Positions 20,511 through 28,579 of a stretch of DNA of 39,062 nt are shown here, in pieces. The stretch is from a virus. The translations under genes were made by a program, and so were the position numbers. The stretch spans positions 1 to 39,062 of the IMG/VR virus record IMGVR_UViG_3300021067_000013. The stretch is one strand, 5' to 3'. Under the pieces are notes generated by a model. The model did not search any database and was not told the origin of the DNA. It saw only the letters and a list, made by a program, of their open reading frames with translations. Every line of letters begins with the position of its first letter. The first letter of the stretch is position 1.

Positions 20511-21853
20511 TGAGCCTGTTGGGCAACGCGTTCGCCGGCGCCGTCGACCTGCGCGACACGCTCGCCAACGTCGAACGCGACCTCGAGGTGCGCGCCTACG
20601 TCGAGCAGCCCTCAGCGTCGATGACCAGCGGCGGCTGGACGCAAGGCATGGCGACCTGGCATGGCGGCTGGTTTCTCGATGACGTCGACCAGGCCATGCG
20701 CCTCACCGCCGTCTTCGCCTGTCTGCGCATCCTCAGCGAAGCGGTCGCGACGCTGCCGCTCAACCTGTACCGCGAACGCGACGACGGCAACCGCAGACTG
20801 CTCGGCCGACGCGACACCCCCGAACCGTTCCTCTTCCTCGAGCCAGGCCTCAGCAAGATCGACTACCTCAGCCAGGTCATGCTGTCGCTGCTCACCGATG
20901 GCAACGCCTACATCGCAACCATCCGCGGCGCGCTCGGCCAGCTGCTCGACCTCATCGTCCTCGATCCGCACCAGGTCAAGGTCGAACGCAAGCGCCGTCG
21001 CAACCCTGACGGCACCCAAGGGCCGCTGCAGCTCATCTACACCGTGGGCCAGCAGGAGCTGCACCCCATCCTCGACATCCTGCACATCAAGGGCATGAGC
21101 CGCCCCGGTGCGCTCACCGGCCTCAGCCCGATCACCTACGCCGCCGAAACCGTGGGCGTCGGCCTCAACGCGCAGCGCTACGGAGACAGCTTCTTCAACA
21201 ACGGCGCGCTCGCCAGCGCGGTCATCGAAGCCAACGGCGACTTCCCCGACGAAGCAGCGCGCCGCTGGCGCGACACCTGGAACGCCGGCCACCAGGGCGT
21301 CGCCAACGCCAATCGCATCGGCGTCCTCACCAACGGCGCCACCCTCAAGAAGGTCAGCATCACCCCGGAAGAAGCGCAGTTCCTCAGCACCCGCCAGTTC
21401 ACCGTGCCCGACGTCGCGCGCGTCTACGGCGTCCCCCCGCACCTCATCGCCGACGCGTCGAACAGCACCAGCTGGGGCAGCGGCCTCGCCGAGCAAAACA
21501 GCGCCTTCGGCCAGTTCAGTCTGCGCGCCTGGACGGAACGCCTCGAGGAAGCCCACAACCGGCTGCTCTGGCGCGACGGCCTCTTCGACTACTGCACCGA
21601 GCTGGATATGGATGCTGTCCTGCGCGCGTCGTTCAAGGAACGCATGGAGGCGGTGCAGATCGCGCTCGGCGCCGAGGTCATGGTGGTCAACGAAGCGCGC
21701 AAGGGCGAAGGCCTCGAGCCGGTCCCCTGGGGCGACAAGCCCATCCGCCTGCAGACCTCGAGCACGCCGGCGCCGCCGGCGCCGCAGCCGACACCGCCGC
21801 AACCCATCCCCGCACCTGCGCCGCCGGCGCCTGCCATGAACGGAGCGAGCTGA
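20510..21853 (+). CDS. Portal protein, HK97 type
   Basis: 447 residues. Conserved portal phrases include RLTAVFACLRILSEAVATLPLNLYRE, YLSQVMLSLLTDGNAYIATIRG, HIKGMSRPGALTGLSPITYAAET, FFNNGALASAVIEANGDF, ARVYGVPPHLIAD and FGQFSLRAWTERLEEAHNRLLW. The C-terminal 50 residues are Pro/Ala-rich. It forms the dodecameric ring through which DNA enters and leaves the head. It starts on the last base of the previous stop and ends on the first base of the protease start. Confidence 0.96.
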   Translation: MSLLGNAFAGAVDLRDTLANVERDLEVRAYVEQPSASMTSGGWTQGMATWHGGWFLDDVDQAMRLTAVFACLRILSEAVATLPLNLYRERDDGNRRLLGRRDTPEPFLFLEPGLSKIDYLSQVMLSLLTDGNAYIATIRGALGQLLDLIVLDPHQVKVERKRRRNPDGTQGPLQLIYTVGQQELHPILDILHIKGMSRPGALTGLSPITYAAETVGVGLNAQRYGDSFFNNGALASAVIEANGDFPDEAARRWRDTWNAGHQGVANANRIGVLTNGATLKKVSITPEEAQFLSTRQFTVPDVARVYGVPPHLIADASNSTSWGSGLAEQNSAFGQFSLRAWTERLEEAHNRLLWRDGLFDYCTELDMDAVLRASFKERMEAVQIALGAEVMVVNEARKGEGLEPVPWGDKPIRLQTSSTPAPPAPQPTPPQPIPAPAPPAPAMNGAS

Positions 21854-22578
21854 TGCTCGAGATTCGCGACTTCACCGATCCTGTCGAGCTGCGCAGCGAA
21901 CCCATCGAGGGCGGCGGCCGGCGCCTCATCGCCAGCGGTGTCGCCATCCGCTACGGCGCGCTGAGCAAAAACCTCGGCGGCTACGTCGAGCGCTTCGCGC
22001 CTGGCAGCGCGACGGAGCAGCTCGAGCACCGCAACATCAACGCGTTCCACGAACACCCCGACCCGACGCCAGGCCGCGGCTTCCAAGGGTTCAGCCGGCT
22101 GCTCGGCAGCACCGACGCCGGCACCCTCGAGCTGCGCGACGCCGGCGACGCGCTGCGCTACAGCATCAACCTCCCCGACACCAGCGCCGGCCGCGACGCC
22201 GCGGTCCTGCTCGAGCGGCGCGACATCCGCGGTGCCAGCATCGGCTTCCTCAGCGACAAGAAGGCAGACCGCTGGACGAAGGGCAGCGACGGCCTCGCGC
22301 TTCGTACCGTCAACCGCATCGCGGTACTCGACCACATCGCGCTCACCTGCTCGCCTGCCTACGCCTCGAGCACCAGCGAGCTGGCGCTGCGCAGCCTCGC
22401 CGAGCAGGGCGGCCTCGAGCTGCGCGCCGTCATGGAAGCGGCCGAAGCCCGCGAGCTCGGCGACCTCGTCGCCAGCCTCGAGCACCGCGAAGACGACGGC
22501 GAAGAGCACCAGCGTCACGACGACGGCACGCCACCGCCGGCGCCGTTCCGTCGCAAGATCGCGGCGCTGTACCTGTAG
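21853..22578 (+). CDS. Prohead serine protease, HK97 type
   Basis: 241 residues. The family core is complete: GVAIRYGALSKNLGGYVERFAPGS, catalytic His66 in NAFHEHP, LRYSINLPDTSAGRDA, catalytic Ser129 in RGASIGF, and IALTCSPAYASS. The C-terminus is acidic. It matures the head by cutting the capsid delta domain and itself. The 144 bases after it (22579-22722) have no gene and end in the strong AAGGAGG of the capsid gene. Confidence 0.95.
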   Translation: MLEIRDFTDPVELRSEPIEGGGRRLIASGVAIRYGALSKNLGGYVERFAPGSATEQLEHRNINAFHEHPDPTPGRGFQGFSRLLGSTDAGTLELRDAGDALRYSINLPDTSAGRDAAVLLERRDIRGASIGFLSDKKADRWTKGSDGLALRTVNRIAVLDHIALTCSPAYASSTSELALRSLAEQGGLELRAVMEAAEARELGDLVASLEHREDDGEEHQRHDDGTPPPAPFRRKIAALYL

Positions 22579-22722
22579 CAGCGCACCACCTCTGAGCAGC
22601 TGAGGGCTGCGCCGGCGTCGCCGGTCGTCCTCGCCTCACCAACAGCACGGACCTCGAGCAGCTCGAGCCAGCTCCGCGCGCCCGCACCACACACCCATCA
22701 CCGTCCCCCAAGGAGGACACCC

Positions 22723-23997
22723 ATGACCACCACCCTCGAGCTGCTGCGCGACAACTTCACGCGTCGCGTCGACATCCAGGGCGAGCTGCGCGAGGTGGAC
22801 GAAGCCGCCACCCAGGAGCAGCGCGCCTACAGCGAGCAGGAAGAGCAGCGCATCGCCGAGCTGCGCACCGAGCTGGAAGCCATCGACGGCCGCATCGCCG
22901 CGAACCTGCAGATGGAGCTGCGCACCGAACAGCTCACCGGCGGTGTCGACCAGCTGCTCGGCGCGATGCTCGAGCGCGAGAGCGGCAACGTCGTCGACCT
23001 CCGCAGCGTCGGCGAGCGCTTCGCGGACGGCAACGCCTACGCCGAGTGGGCCAACGCCGGCGCGCGCGGCACGTTCGCGCACGACCTCAGCGGCCTCGAC
23101 CTGCGCGCCGTCACCGACACCACCACCGGCGCAGCGAGCGCCGGCGCCTTCGTGGTGAACCAGATGCTGCCGCGCATGGCGCGCAGCTTCCTGGACCGGC
23201 GCGTCTACCTGTCGGACCTGCTCGACCGCATCCCGGTCAGCACGCCGGCGGTCGAGTACGTCCAGGACATCAGCCCGCTGGCGGACCTCGCCAACAAGGC
23301 GGTCGAGGTGACGGAGGGCAGCGCGAAGCCGCAGGCCGGCATCACCACGCAGCTCAACACCGAGACGATCGCGACCATCGCCGCGTGGGCGAACATCACG
23401 CGGCAGGCGGCCGCCGATGTCCCGATGATCCAGGGCTACCTCGACGGCCGGCTGCGGTACAGCCTCAAGCGCCGCCTCGACAGCCAGATCATCAACGGCA
23501 ACGGCACCGCGCCGAACATCCGCGGTCTGCTCAACCGTTCCGGCATCCTGACCTACGCGCCCGGCGCGGCAGAGCAGCGAGCCATCAGCATCCGCAAGGG
23601 CATCACGCTGATGGAGAACGCCGAATCGGTCCCCGAGATCGTGGTGCTCAACCCGTCCGACGCCGAGACGTTCGACCTGACCAACAGCGCGGCCGCAGGT
23701 CTGCACGCGGTCGACTGGTCGGCGGACGGCCGCGGTGGCTTCCAGCAGTCCCCGTCGCGCACCGCGTGGGGCCTGGTGCAGGTCCACAGCACCGCGATCA
23801 CGGCCGGCACCGCCATGCTGCTCGACCCGCTCGCGGTGTCGATCCTCGACCGCATGACGCCGACCGCGTACATGACCGACAGCCACGCGTCCAACTTCAC
23901 CGCCAACATCCTCACGCTGCTGCTCGAGCTGCGCGCGGGTCTGGCGCTGTTCGCACCGGCCGGCGTGGCGGTCATTACCTTCAACGGAACGACGTAG
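22723..23997 (+). CDS. Major capsid protein, HK97 fold
   Basis: 424 residues. Residues 15-70 are a charged coiled coil (VDEAATQEQRAYSEQEEQRIAELRTELEAIDGR), the delta/scaffold region. After a variable segment the mature fold begins near 125-145 (TGAASAGAFVVNQMLPRMARS) and includes SAKPQAGITTQLNTETIATIAAWANITRQAAADVP, RRLDSQIINGNG, PEIVVLNPSDAETFDLT and the last strand MTDSHASNFTANILTLLLELRAGLALFAPAGVAVI. AAGGAGG precedes the ATG, the strongest ribosome site in the window, as expected for the most abundant protein. Confidence 0.97.
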   Translation: MTTTLELLRDNFTRRVDIQGELREVDEAATQEQRAYSEQEEQRIAELRTELEAIDGRIAANLQMELRTEQLTGGVDQLLGAMLERESGNVVDLRSVGERFADGNAYAEWANAGARGTFAHDLSGLDLRAVTDTTTGAASAGAFVVNQMLPRMARSFLDRRVYLSDLLDRIPVSTPAVEYVQDISPLADLANKAVEVTEGSAKPQAGITTQLNTETIATIAAWANITRQAAADVPMIQGYLDGRLRYSLKRRLDSQIINGNGTAPNIRGLLNRSGILTYAPGAAEQRAISIRKGITLMENAESVPEIVVLNPSDAETFDLTNSAAAGLHAVDWSADGRGGFQQSPSRTAWGLVQVHSTAITAGTAMLLDPLAVSILDRMTPTAYMTDSHASNFTANILTLLLELRAGLALFAPAGVAVITFNGTT

Positions 23998-24013
23998 GCC
24001 AAGAGCCTTCGGC

Positions 24014-24583
24014 GTGATCCGCACCTGTTCCGTCGAAGAGTGCGACCGGCCAGCGAAATCTCGCGGCTGGTGCCAAGCGCACTACATGCGCTGGTACTCA
24101 ACCGGGCAGACGCCCGCTGGTCCGGTCGCACGTCTTCGTCTGCAACCCGAGCCGTGCGCAGTCGAGGGTTGCGAGCGCCCCGCGCGCATCGGGCCCTACT
24201 GCTCACCGCACGGCAAGCGCGTCCAGCGATACGGGAATCCCGGCCCGGCTGATATCGAGCCGAAACGTGGCCACGGAAAGGCCAGGCGACGGAAGCCGCA
24301 GCCCAGCGGCTACGTCTTCCTGACCCTGCCCGATCACCCGAACGCGTACAAGAACGGCACGGTGCCTGAGCACGTCGTCGTCATGGCCGAGCTGCTCGGT
24401 CGACCGTTGAAGAAGGGTGAGAACGTCCACCACAAGAACGGGATCAGGAGCGACAACCGCCCCGAGAATCTCGAGCTGTGGGTGGAACACCAACCGAAGG
24501 GCGCGCGTGCCGCCGACCTTGTCGTGTGGGCGCGTGAGCTGCTCGAGCGGTACGGCGACGTACCGCCCGATGTCCTGGGCTGA
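24014..24583 (+). CDS. Free-standing HNH homing endonuclease
   Basis: 189 residues from GTG 24014. Two Cys/His units at the N-terminus (CSVEECDRPAKSRGWCQAHYMRWY and CAVEGCERPARIGPYCSPH) are followed by an HNH core: VPEHVVVMAELLGRPLKKGE, then VHHKNGIRSDNRPENLELWVEHQ with the catalytic His-His and Asn. This is the HNH_3 type found in mobile nucleases. It interrupts the head operon just after the capsid gene and has no obvious structural role. Its codons are less biased (AAA TCT CGC, TAC GTC TTC CTG) than those of the genes on both sides, which fits late arrival. Confidence 0.9.
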   Translation: MIRTCSVEECDRPAKSRGWCQAHYMRWYSTGQTPAGPVARLRLQPEPCAVEGCERPARIGPYCSPHGKRVQRYGNPGPADIEPKRGHGKARRRKPQPSGYVFLTLPDHPNAYKNGTVPEHVVVMAELLGRPLKKGENVHHKNGIRSDNRPENLELWVEHQPKGARAADLVVWARELLERYGDVPPDVLG

Positions 24584-24630
24584 CGCCCAACACCGATTCC
24601 GCGCGAACGCGCGAGAAAGCGAGCACCACC

Positions 24631-24984
24631 ATGGAGCGAGTCCTGGAATCCGGCCTCTTCATCGATGAGGACGGCAACCTCACCAGCCAGCGCCCCGAGC
24701 GCGGTACGCAGCTGGTCGCCGAAGGCGGCGAGGTGGACGACGTCGCGCGCGGTCTGATCCGCGCACACACCGGCGCCGATACCTTCGCCGACGTCGAGAA
24801 GGTCCTCGACAAGGTCGAGGGCGAGAAGCCGAAGAGCGACGCCGGCAAGGCGCGCGCGAAGGCCGCGGCGGACACCCGCGACGCCGAGGAAGCCGCACGG
24901 CAGGCGGCCGCGGAGGCGCAGGCCAGCGGCGGCGGCGAGCAGGCGGTCACCACGAAGGCCGCCACCGGCAAGGACAGCAAGTAG
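24631..24984 (+). CDS. Head-operon protein, charged, unknown
   Basis: 117 residues. The first 40 residues (ESGLFIDEDGNLTSQRPERGTQLVAEGGEVDDVARGLIRAH) are compact. The remainder is a charged Ala/Lys/Glu helix and disordered tail (ARAKAAADTRDAEEAARQAAAEAQASGGG). Proteins like this between capsid and connector are common in actinophages and may decorate or join the head. It abuts the next gene. Confidence 0.75.
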   Translation: MERVLESGLFIDEDGNLTSQRPERGTQLVAEGGEVDDVARGLIRAHTGADTFADVEKVLDKVEGEKPKSDAGKARAKAAADTRDAEEAARQAAAEAQASGGGEQAVTTKAATGKDSK

Positions 24985-25896
24985 GTGACCGCGCCGGTCG
25001 CGGCGCAGCGCATTCTGCGCGGCGCAGCCGCAGCCATCACCACGCAGTTCCTCGACCAGGACGGCGAATCCACCGACTCGGTGGGCCCTGTCACCGTCGA
25101 TGTCACGCGTGGCGATGGCACCAGCATCGCGACCGGCGCGCCCACCACCTCAGACGGCAATGTGCACACCTACTCGCTGGCGGCCGAGGACAACGACCGC
25201 CTCGACCTGCTGCGCCTCGACTGGCGCGACGCCGGCGACGTCCGCATGACCACCTACTGCGACGTCGTCGGCGGCTTCTTCTTCACCGTCGCCGAGGTAC
25301 GCGCCTTCGACCCGCGCATCGACAACAACCTCGCCAACGACGCGAAGGTCCGCCAGCTGCGCCGTGAGGTCGAGGACAGCTGCGAGCGCATCACCGGCAC
25401 CGCCTGGGTTCCGCGCTACCGGCGCCTCAACATCAAGCCGGCCGACAACATCGGCCGCGGTTGGAACACGCTGCCGCTCAACCTCGACGTCTGGGCCCCG
25501 CGCGTCATCCGCAGCGTCCGCGTCTACACCGATGGCACCAACTACAGCGCGCTCAGTCCCGCCGAGCTCGCGAGCATCACGTTGCGCGAGTGGGGCGCGC
25601 TCGAGCGTGCGGACACCGGCGCCTGGTTGAACAGCGCCGGCGGCACCGTCCTCGAGGTCGAGCACGGCTACGACCAGCCCACCAGCGAGCTGAAACACGC
25701 CGCGCTCACCCACCTCCGCTATCTCGCCTACCGCGAGAAGACCGGCATCCCCGACCGCGCCACCACCTACACCCCCGAAGGCGGCGGCTACTTCACCATC
25801 GCGACACCTGGCGTCGGGCCCTTCGAGACAGGACTGCCCGACGTCGACGCTGTCTACAAGCGGCACAAGGTCGCCAGCGACATCGGCATCGCGTGA
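24985..25896 (+). CDS. Head-to-tail connector (gp6-like)
   Basis: 303 residues from GTG 24985, directly after the previous stop. Residues 1-100 are an Ig-like beta domain (TTQFLDQDGESTDSVGPVTVDVTRGDG). From about 105 onward the connector-like part begins: FTVAEVRAFDPRIDNNLANDAKVRQLRREVEDSCERITGTAWVPR, then VLEVEHGYDQPTSELKHAALTHLRYLAYR. This helical 'VRxLxxxVEDxCExITG' phrase is typical of the head-tail connector in HK97-like phages. The Ig-like N-terminal extension is unusual. Confidence 0.85.
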   Translation: MTAPVAAQRILRGAAAAITTQFLDQDGESTDSVGPVTVDVTRGDGTSIATGAPTTSDGNVHTYSLAAEDNDRLDLLRLDWRDAGDVRMTTYCDVVGGFFFTVAEVRAFDPRIDNNLANDAKVRQLRREVEDSCERITGTAWVPRYRRLNIKPADNIGRGWNTLPLNLDVWAPRVIRSVRVYTDGTNYSALSPAELASITLREWGALERADTGAWLNSAGGTVLEVEHGYDQPTSELKHAALTHLRYLAYREKTGIPDRATTYTPEGGGYFTIATPGVGPFETGLPDVDAVYKRHKVASDIGIA

Positions 25897-26381
25897 TGGC
25901 CAACCAGCTCACCTCCGCAGTCCCGCAGGTCAAGGGCGCCCTGGTCGACCTCTTCGCCGCTGCGCTCGCTACCGCCGGCGTGGACCCAGCACCCGGCACG
26001 CCGGTCACCGTCTTCTACGGCGTGCCCAACGAATCGACCCGCGAGTGCGCCGTGGTCGGCGGCACCCTCAACCCTGCCGAGCAGCAATGGGCTGCGCTCG
26101 GCGCAGCTCGACGCAACCAGGTCCTGGTGCTCGAGGTCTGGGTCGAAACCAGCGAATGGCCCGACCAACGCACCGCCACCGAACGCGCCTACGCGCTGCA
26201 CGCGCTGCTCGAGACAGCGCTGCGCGCGAAGCCCAACGGACCCACGCTCGGCCTGCAGGCCAGCTTCCGGTCGATCATCGCCGAATCGGACACCGAAGAC
26301 CTGCAGGAGTTCCCCGAAGCTGACGGCCACGGCTGGGGCGCGCGCGTCGCGTGGGCCGTCAAGGCATCCGTCCAAATCTGA
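25896..26381 (+). CDS. Tail terminator or head-tail joining protein
   Basis: 161 residues from ATG 25896, on the last base of the previous stop; a GTG one codon earlier is also possible. The pattern VPQVKGALVDLFAAALA, VTVFYGVPNES, VLVLEVWVETSEWPDQRTATERAYALHALLETALRAK, LGLQASFRSIIAESDTEDLQEFPEADGHGWGARVAWAVKASV is that of the tail-terminator/stopper type found before the tail tube gene. Position and pattern agree. Confidence 0.8.
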   Translation: MANQLTSAVPQVKGALVDLFAAALATAGVDPAPGTPVTVFYGVPNESTRECAVVGGTLNPAEQQWAALGAARRNQVLVLEVWVETSEWPDQRTATERAYALHALLETALRAKPNGPTLGLQASFRSIIAESDTEDLQEFPEADGHGWGARVAWAVKASVQI

Positions 26382-26401
26382 GCACCAGGAGCAGCATCAG
26401 C

Positions 26402-26830
26402 ATGAGCGACACCACCATGGTCCCCGTCCAGTACGTCGGCCCCTTCGACAGCGTCGAGGTCGCCGCGACCGGCCATGACGTCGAGCGCGGCCACATCATC
26501 GAGGTCCCGGCCGATGTTGCCGGCCGGCCGCCCGCCGGCGAGCACGGCGATGAGGACTACGACCCCGGCGAGGGCCTGCTCGCGCAGGTCGACAACTGGG
26601 TCGCCGGCGACCTCGACGCCATGAACGTCGACGCGCTCAAGAGCTACGCCGGCGTCCTCGGCGTCGACGTCAGCGGCCTCCGCAAGAAGGACGACCTGGT
26701 CGCCGCGATCCGCTCCGCCGCCGAACCGCAGGAGGTCCTCGAGGACCTCACCGACGCCGAGCTGCTCGACCACGACCCGCCCGCCAACGAAGACACCGCG
26801 CCCCACGGCGCCGACACCCAGGAGAGCTGA
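26402..26830 (+). CDS. Head-tail region protein with SAP/Rho-N-like motif
   Basis: 142 residues with AGGAG before ATG 26402. The N-terminal 50 residues are strands (VPVQYVGPFDSVEVAATGHDVERGHIIEVP). Residues 75-110 (MNVDALKSYAGVLGVDVSGLRKKDDLVAAIRSA) form the two-helix SAP/Rho-N-like unit that many head-tail proteins carry. The C-terminus is acidic. Likely a small virion or assembly protein; exact role unknown. Confidence 0.75.
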   Translation: MSDTTMVPVQYVGPFDSVEVAATGHDVERGHIIEVPADVAGRPPAGEHGDEDYDPGEGLLAQVDNWVAGDLDAMNVDALKSYAGVLGVDVSGLRKKDDLVAAIRSAAEPQEVLEDLTDAELLDHDPPANEDTAPHGADTQES

Positions 26831-26833
26831 GCA

Positions 26834-27838
26834 ATGAGCGCTGTCAACCGCTTCCAGGTCGGCGTCAAGAAGGAGGTCACCTGGGGCACGCCCGTCACCC
26901 CTGACCGCTTCTTCGAGTTCAACAGCGACCAGGTCAAGCCGATGTACGGCCGCGTCGCGTCGCGGGGCATGCGCGCCGGTACGCGCGTCCGCCGCGGTGA
27001 CCGCCAGGTCCCCTTCATCCAGGGCGCCGGCGGCACCGTCGAAATGGACGTCCTCAGCAAGGGGTTCGGCTTCTGGCTCGAGCACATGCTCGGCGGCACC
27101 GTGTCGACCGGCGCGCCAGCGGACGGCAAGACCACGCACACCGCGACCATCGGCGACCTCATCGGCAAGGGGTTCACCTACCAGAGCAACCACCCCTTCC
27201 ACCCCGCCGACACCGACCAGCCCTTCACCTACGAAGGCGGCAAGGTCAAGAGCTGGAAGATCAGCAACCAGGTCGGCGACGCGCTGAAGCTCGAGATGGA
27301 CCTCGACTTCGAGAACGTCGTCACCGCCACAGCGCTCGCGTCCGCGTCGTACCCGAGCGGCAACGTCGAGCCGCTCATCTTCGCCGGCGGTGTCGTCACC
27401 ATCGGCGGCGTCGCCACCGACGTCACCGAATGCGAGGTCAGCTGCGACAACCACCTCTTCGGCACCAGCGACAGCGACGACCGCCGCTACATCCGCGGCA
27501 ACGCGCAGCACCGCGAACCCGTCGAGGGCGACTGGCGCGAAATCGCCTGGTCGCTCGGCCTCGACTTCCAGGACCTCACCGCCTACAACCGCTTCGCCGC
27601 GAGCAGCGCCGCCGGCGCCGTAGCCACCATCGTCCTCACCTGGACCGGCAACATCCTCATCGGCGCCGCGTCGCTACCCACGCTGCAGCTCACCGTGCAG
27701 CAGGCCAGCTTCGATGAGTTCGACAGCACCGTCGACGGGCCCGCGCCGCTGCAGCAGAAGGTCAGCGGCGCCGGCCTCTTCGACGGCAGCACCAGCGCGG
27801 TCACGCTCGCCTACGGCACCGCGGACGCGACCCCGTAG
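26834..27838 (+). CDS. Major tail tube protein
   Basis: 334 residues. It has the long-tail tube pattern: VGVKKEVTWGTPVTPDRFFEFNSDQVKP, GTVEMDVLSKGFGFWLEHMLGG, FTYEGGKVKSWKISNQVGDALKLEMDLDFENV and FDSTVDGPAPLQQKVSGAGLFDGS. The fold is a beta barrel with an added Ig-like part near the C-terminus. It polymerises into the tail tube. Located between the terminator and the tape measure, as expected. Confidence 0.93.
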   Translation: MSAVNRFQVGVKKEVTWGTPVTPDRFFEFNSDQVKPMYGRVASRGMRAGTRVRRGDRQVPFIQGAGGTVEMDVLSKGFGFWLEHMLGGTVSTGAPADGKTTHTATIGDLIGKGFTYQSNHPFHPADTDQPFTYEGGKVKSWKISNQVGDALKLEMDLDFENVVTATALASASYPSGNVEPLIFAGGVVTIGGVATDVTECEVSCDNHLFGTSDSDDRRYIRGNAQHREPVEGDWREIAWSLGLDFQDLTAYNRFAASSAAGAVATIVLTWTGNILIGAASLPTLQLTVQQASFDEFDSTVDGPAPLQQKVSGAGLFDGSTSAVTLAYGTADATP

Positions 27839-27842
27839 CGAG

Positions 27843-28316
27843 ATGGGCACGTCGAACAGCTGGGCCGAGCTGAACGGCAAGCTGCAGAGCACCGCACGCG
27901 CCTACGCCGACCTTCCGGCCCAACAGGTCAAGGACGGCTGCCTCATCGTCAAGCGGTCTGTCTCGGCGCGCATGCCGTCACGGCTGCGCGGCGTCGGCAA
28001 GCGCGGCGCAGCGCTGACGGTTCGGTTCGACCTTCGCGACGCACAAGGCGAAGAGTCCAGCGGAACGGTCTACGTCAAGGGCCCCGCGCAGCTCATCGAG
28101 AATCGCACCAGGCCGCACCGCATCCCGCGCGAGCGCAGCGGCCGCCAGCGACGACGGCGCGTCATCGTCATCCCCGGCGTCGGACCACGCGCGTCCGCCA
28201 ACCACCCCGGCACTCCCGGCAAGCAACCATGGGCGCGTGGCGTCCAGGAAGCCCTGCCCCTGGTGAAGCGCGTCTTCGAAAACACCAGCGAGGTCGCATT
28301 GCGAAGGGCGTTCTGA
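27843..28316 (+). CDS. Minor tail / tail-completion protein (gp10-like)
   Basis: 157 residues, ATG 4 bases after the tube gene stop. The features WAELNGKLQSTARAYADLPAQQVKDGCLIVKRSV, VKGPAQLIENRTRPHRI and NHPGTPGKQPWARGVQEALPLVKRVF resemble the HK97 gp10-like/minor tail family, in which a basic loop and the 'HPGTxGKxPW' phrase recur. Function is assigned from this and position only. Confidence 0.75.
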   Translation: MGTSNSWAELNGKLQSTARAYADLPAQQVKDGCLIVKRSVSARMPSRLRGVGKRGAALTVRFDLRDAQGEESSGTVYVKGPAQLIENRTRPHRIPRERSGRQRRRRVIVIPGVGPRASANHPGTPGKQPWARGVQEALPLVKRVFENTSEVALRRAF

Positions 28317-28318
28317 GC

Positions 28319-28579
28319 GTGGGCTGGACGTTCCTCGGCGAAGCCGAAGAGGGTTCCCTCACAGCAGCCGAATGGGAACGCATCTACCTGATCGTCAACC
28401 AGCGAGGGCTACCCCACGCTGAAATCGATGTCGACCCGCTGCACTGCCCGACCTGTCGCATCGCGTTCGCGGCGGTGCTGGTGGCGCGCGAAACCTCACT
28501 GGCTGACGCTGCTGCTGAGGTGGCAGCGCTGCCGGCGACGGCGTTGGTCGACGCGTTCGATTACGGGGAGTCCGCATGA
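28319..28579 (+). CDS. Small protein between tail tube and tape measure (chaperone position)
   Basis: 86 residues from GTG 28319. It occupies the place of the tail assembly chaperone. It has a short CPTC pair (LHCPTCRIAFAAVLVARETSLADAAAEVAAL). I saw no slippery heptamer or overlapping second frame, so the usual programmed frameshift is not apparent. Its stop overlaps the tape measure start by 4 bases. Confidence 0.68.
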   Translation: MGWTFLGEAEEGSLTAAEWERIYLIVNQRGLPHAEIDVDPLHCPTCRIAFAAVLVARETSLADAAAEVAALPATALVDAFDYGESA

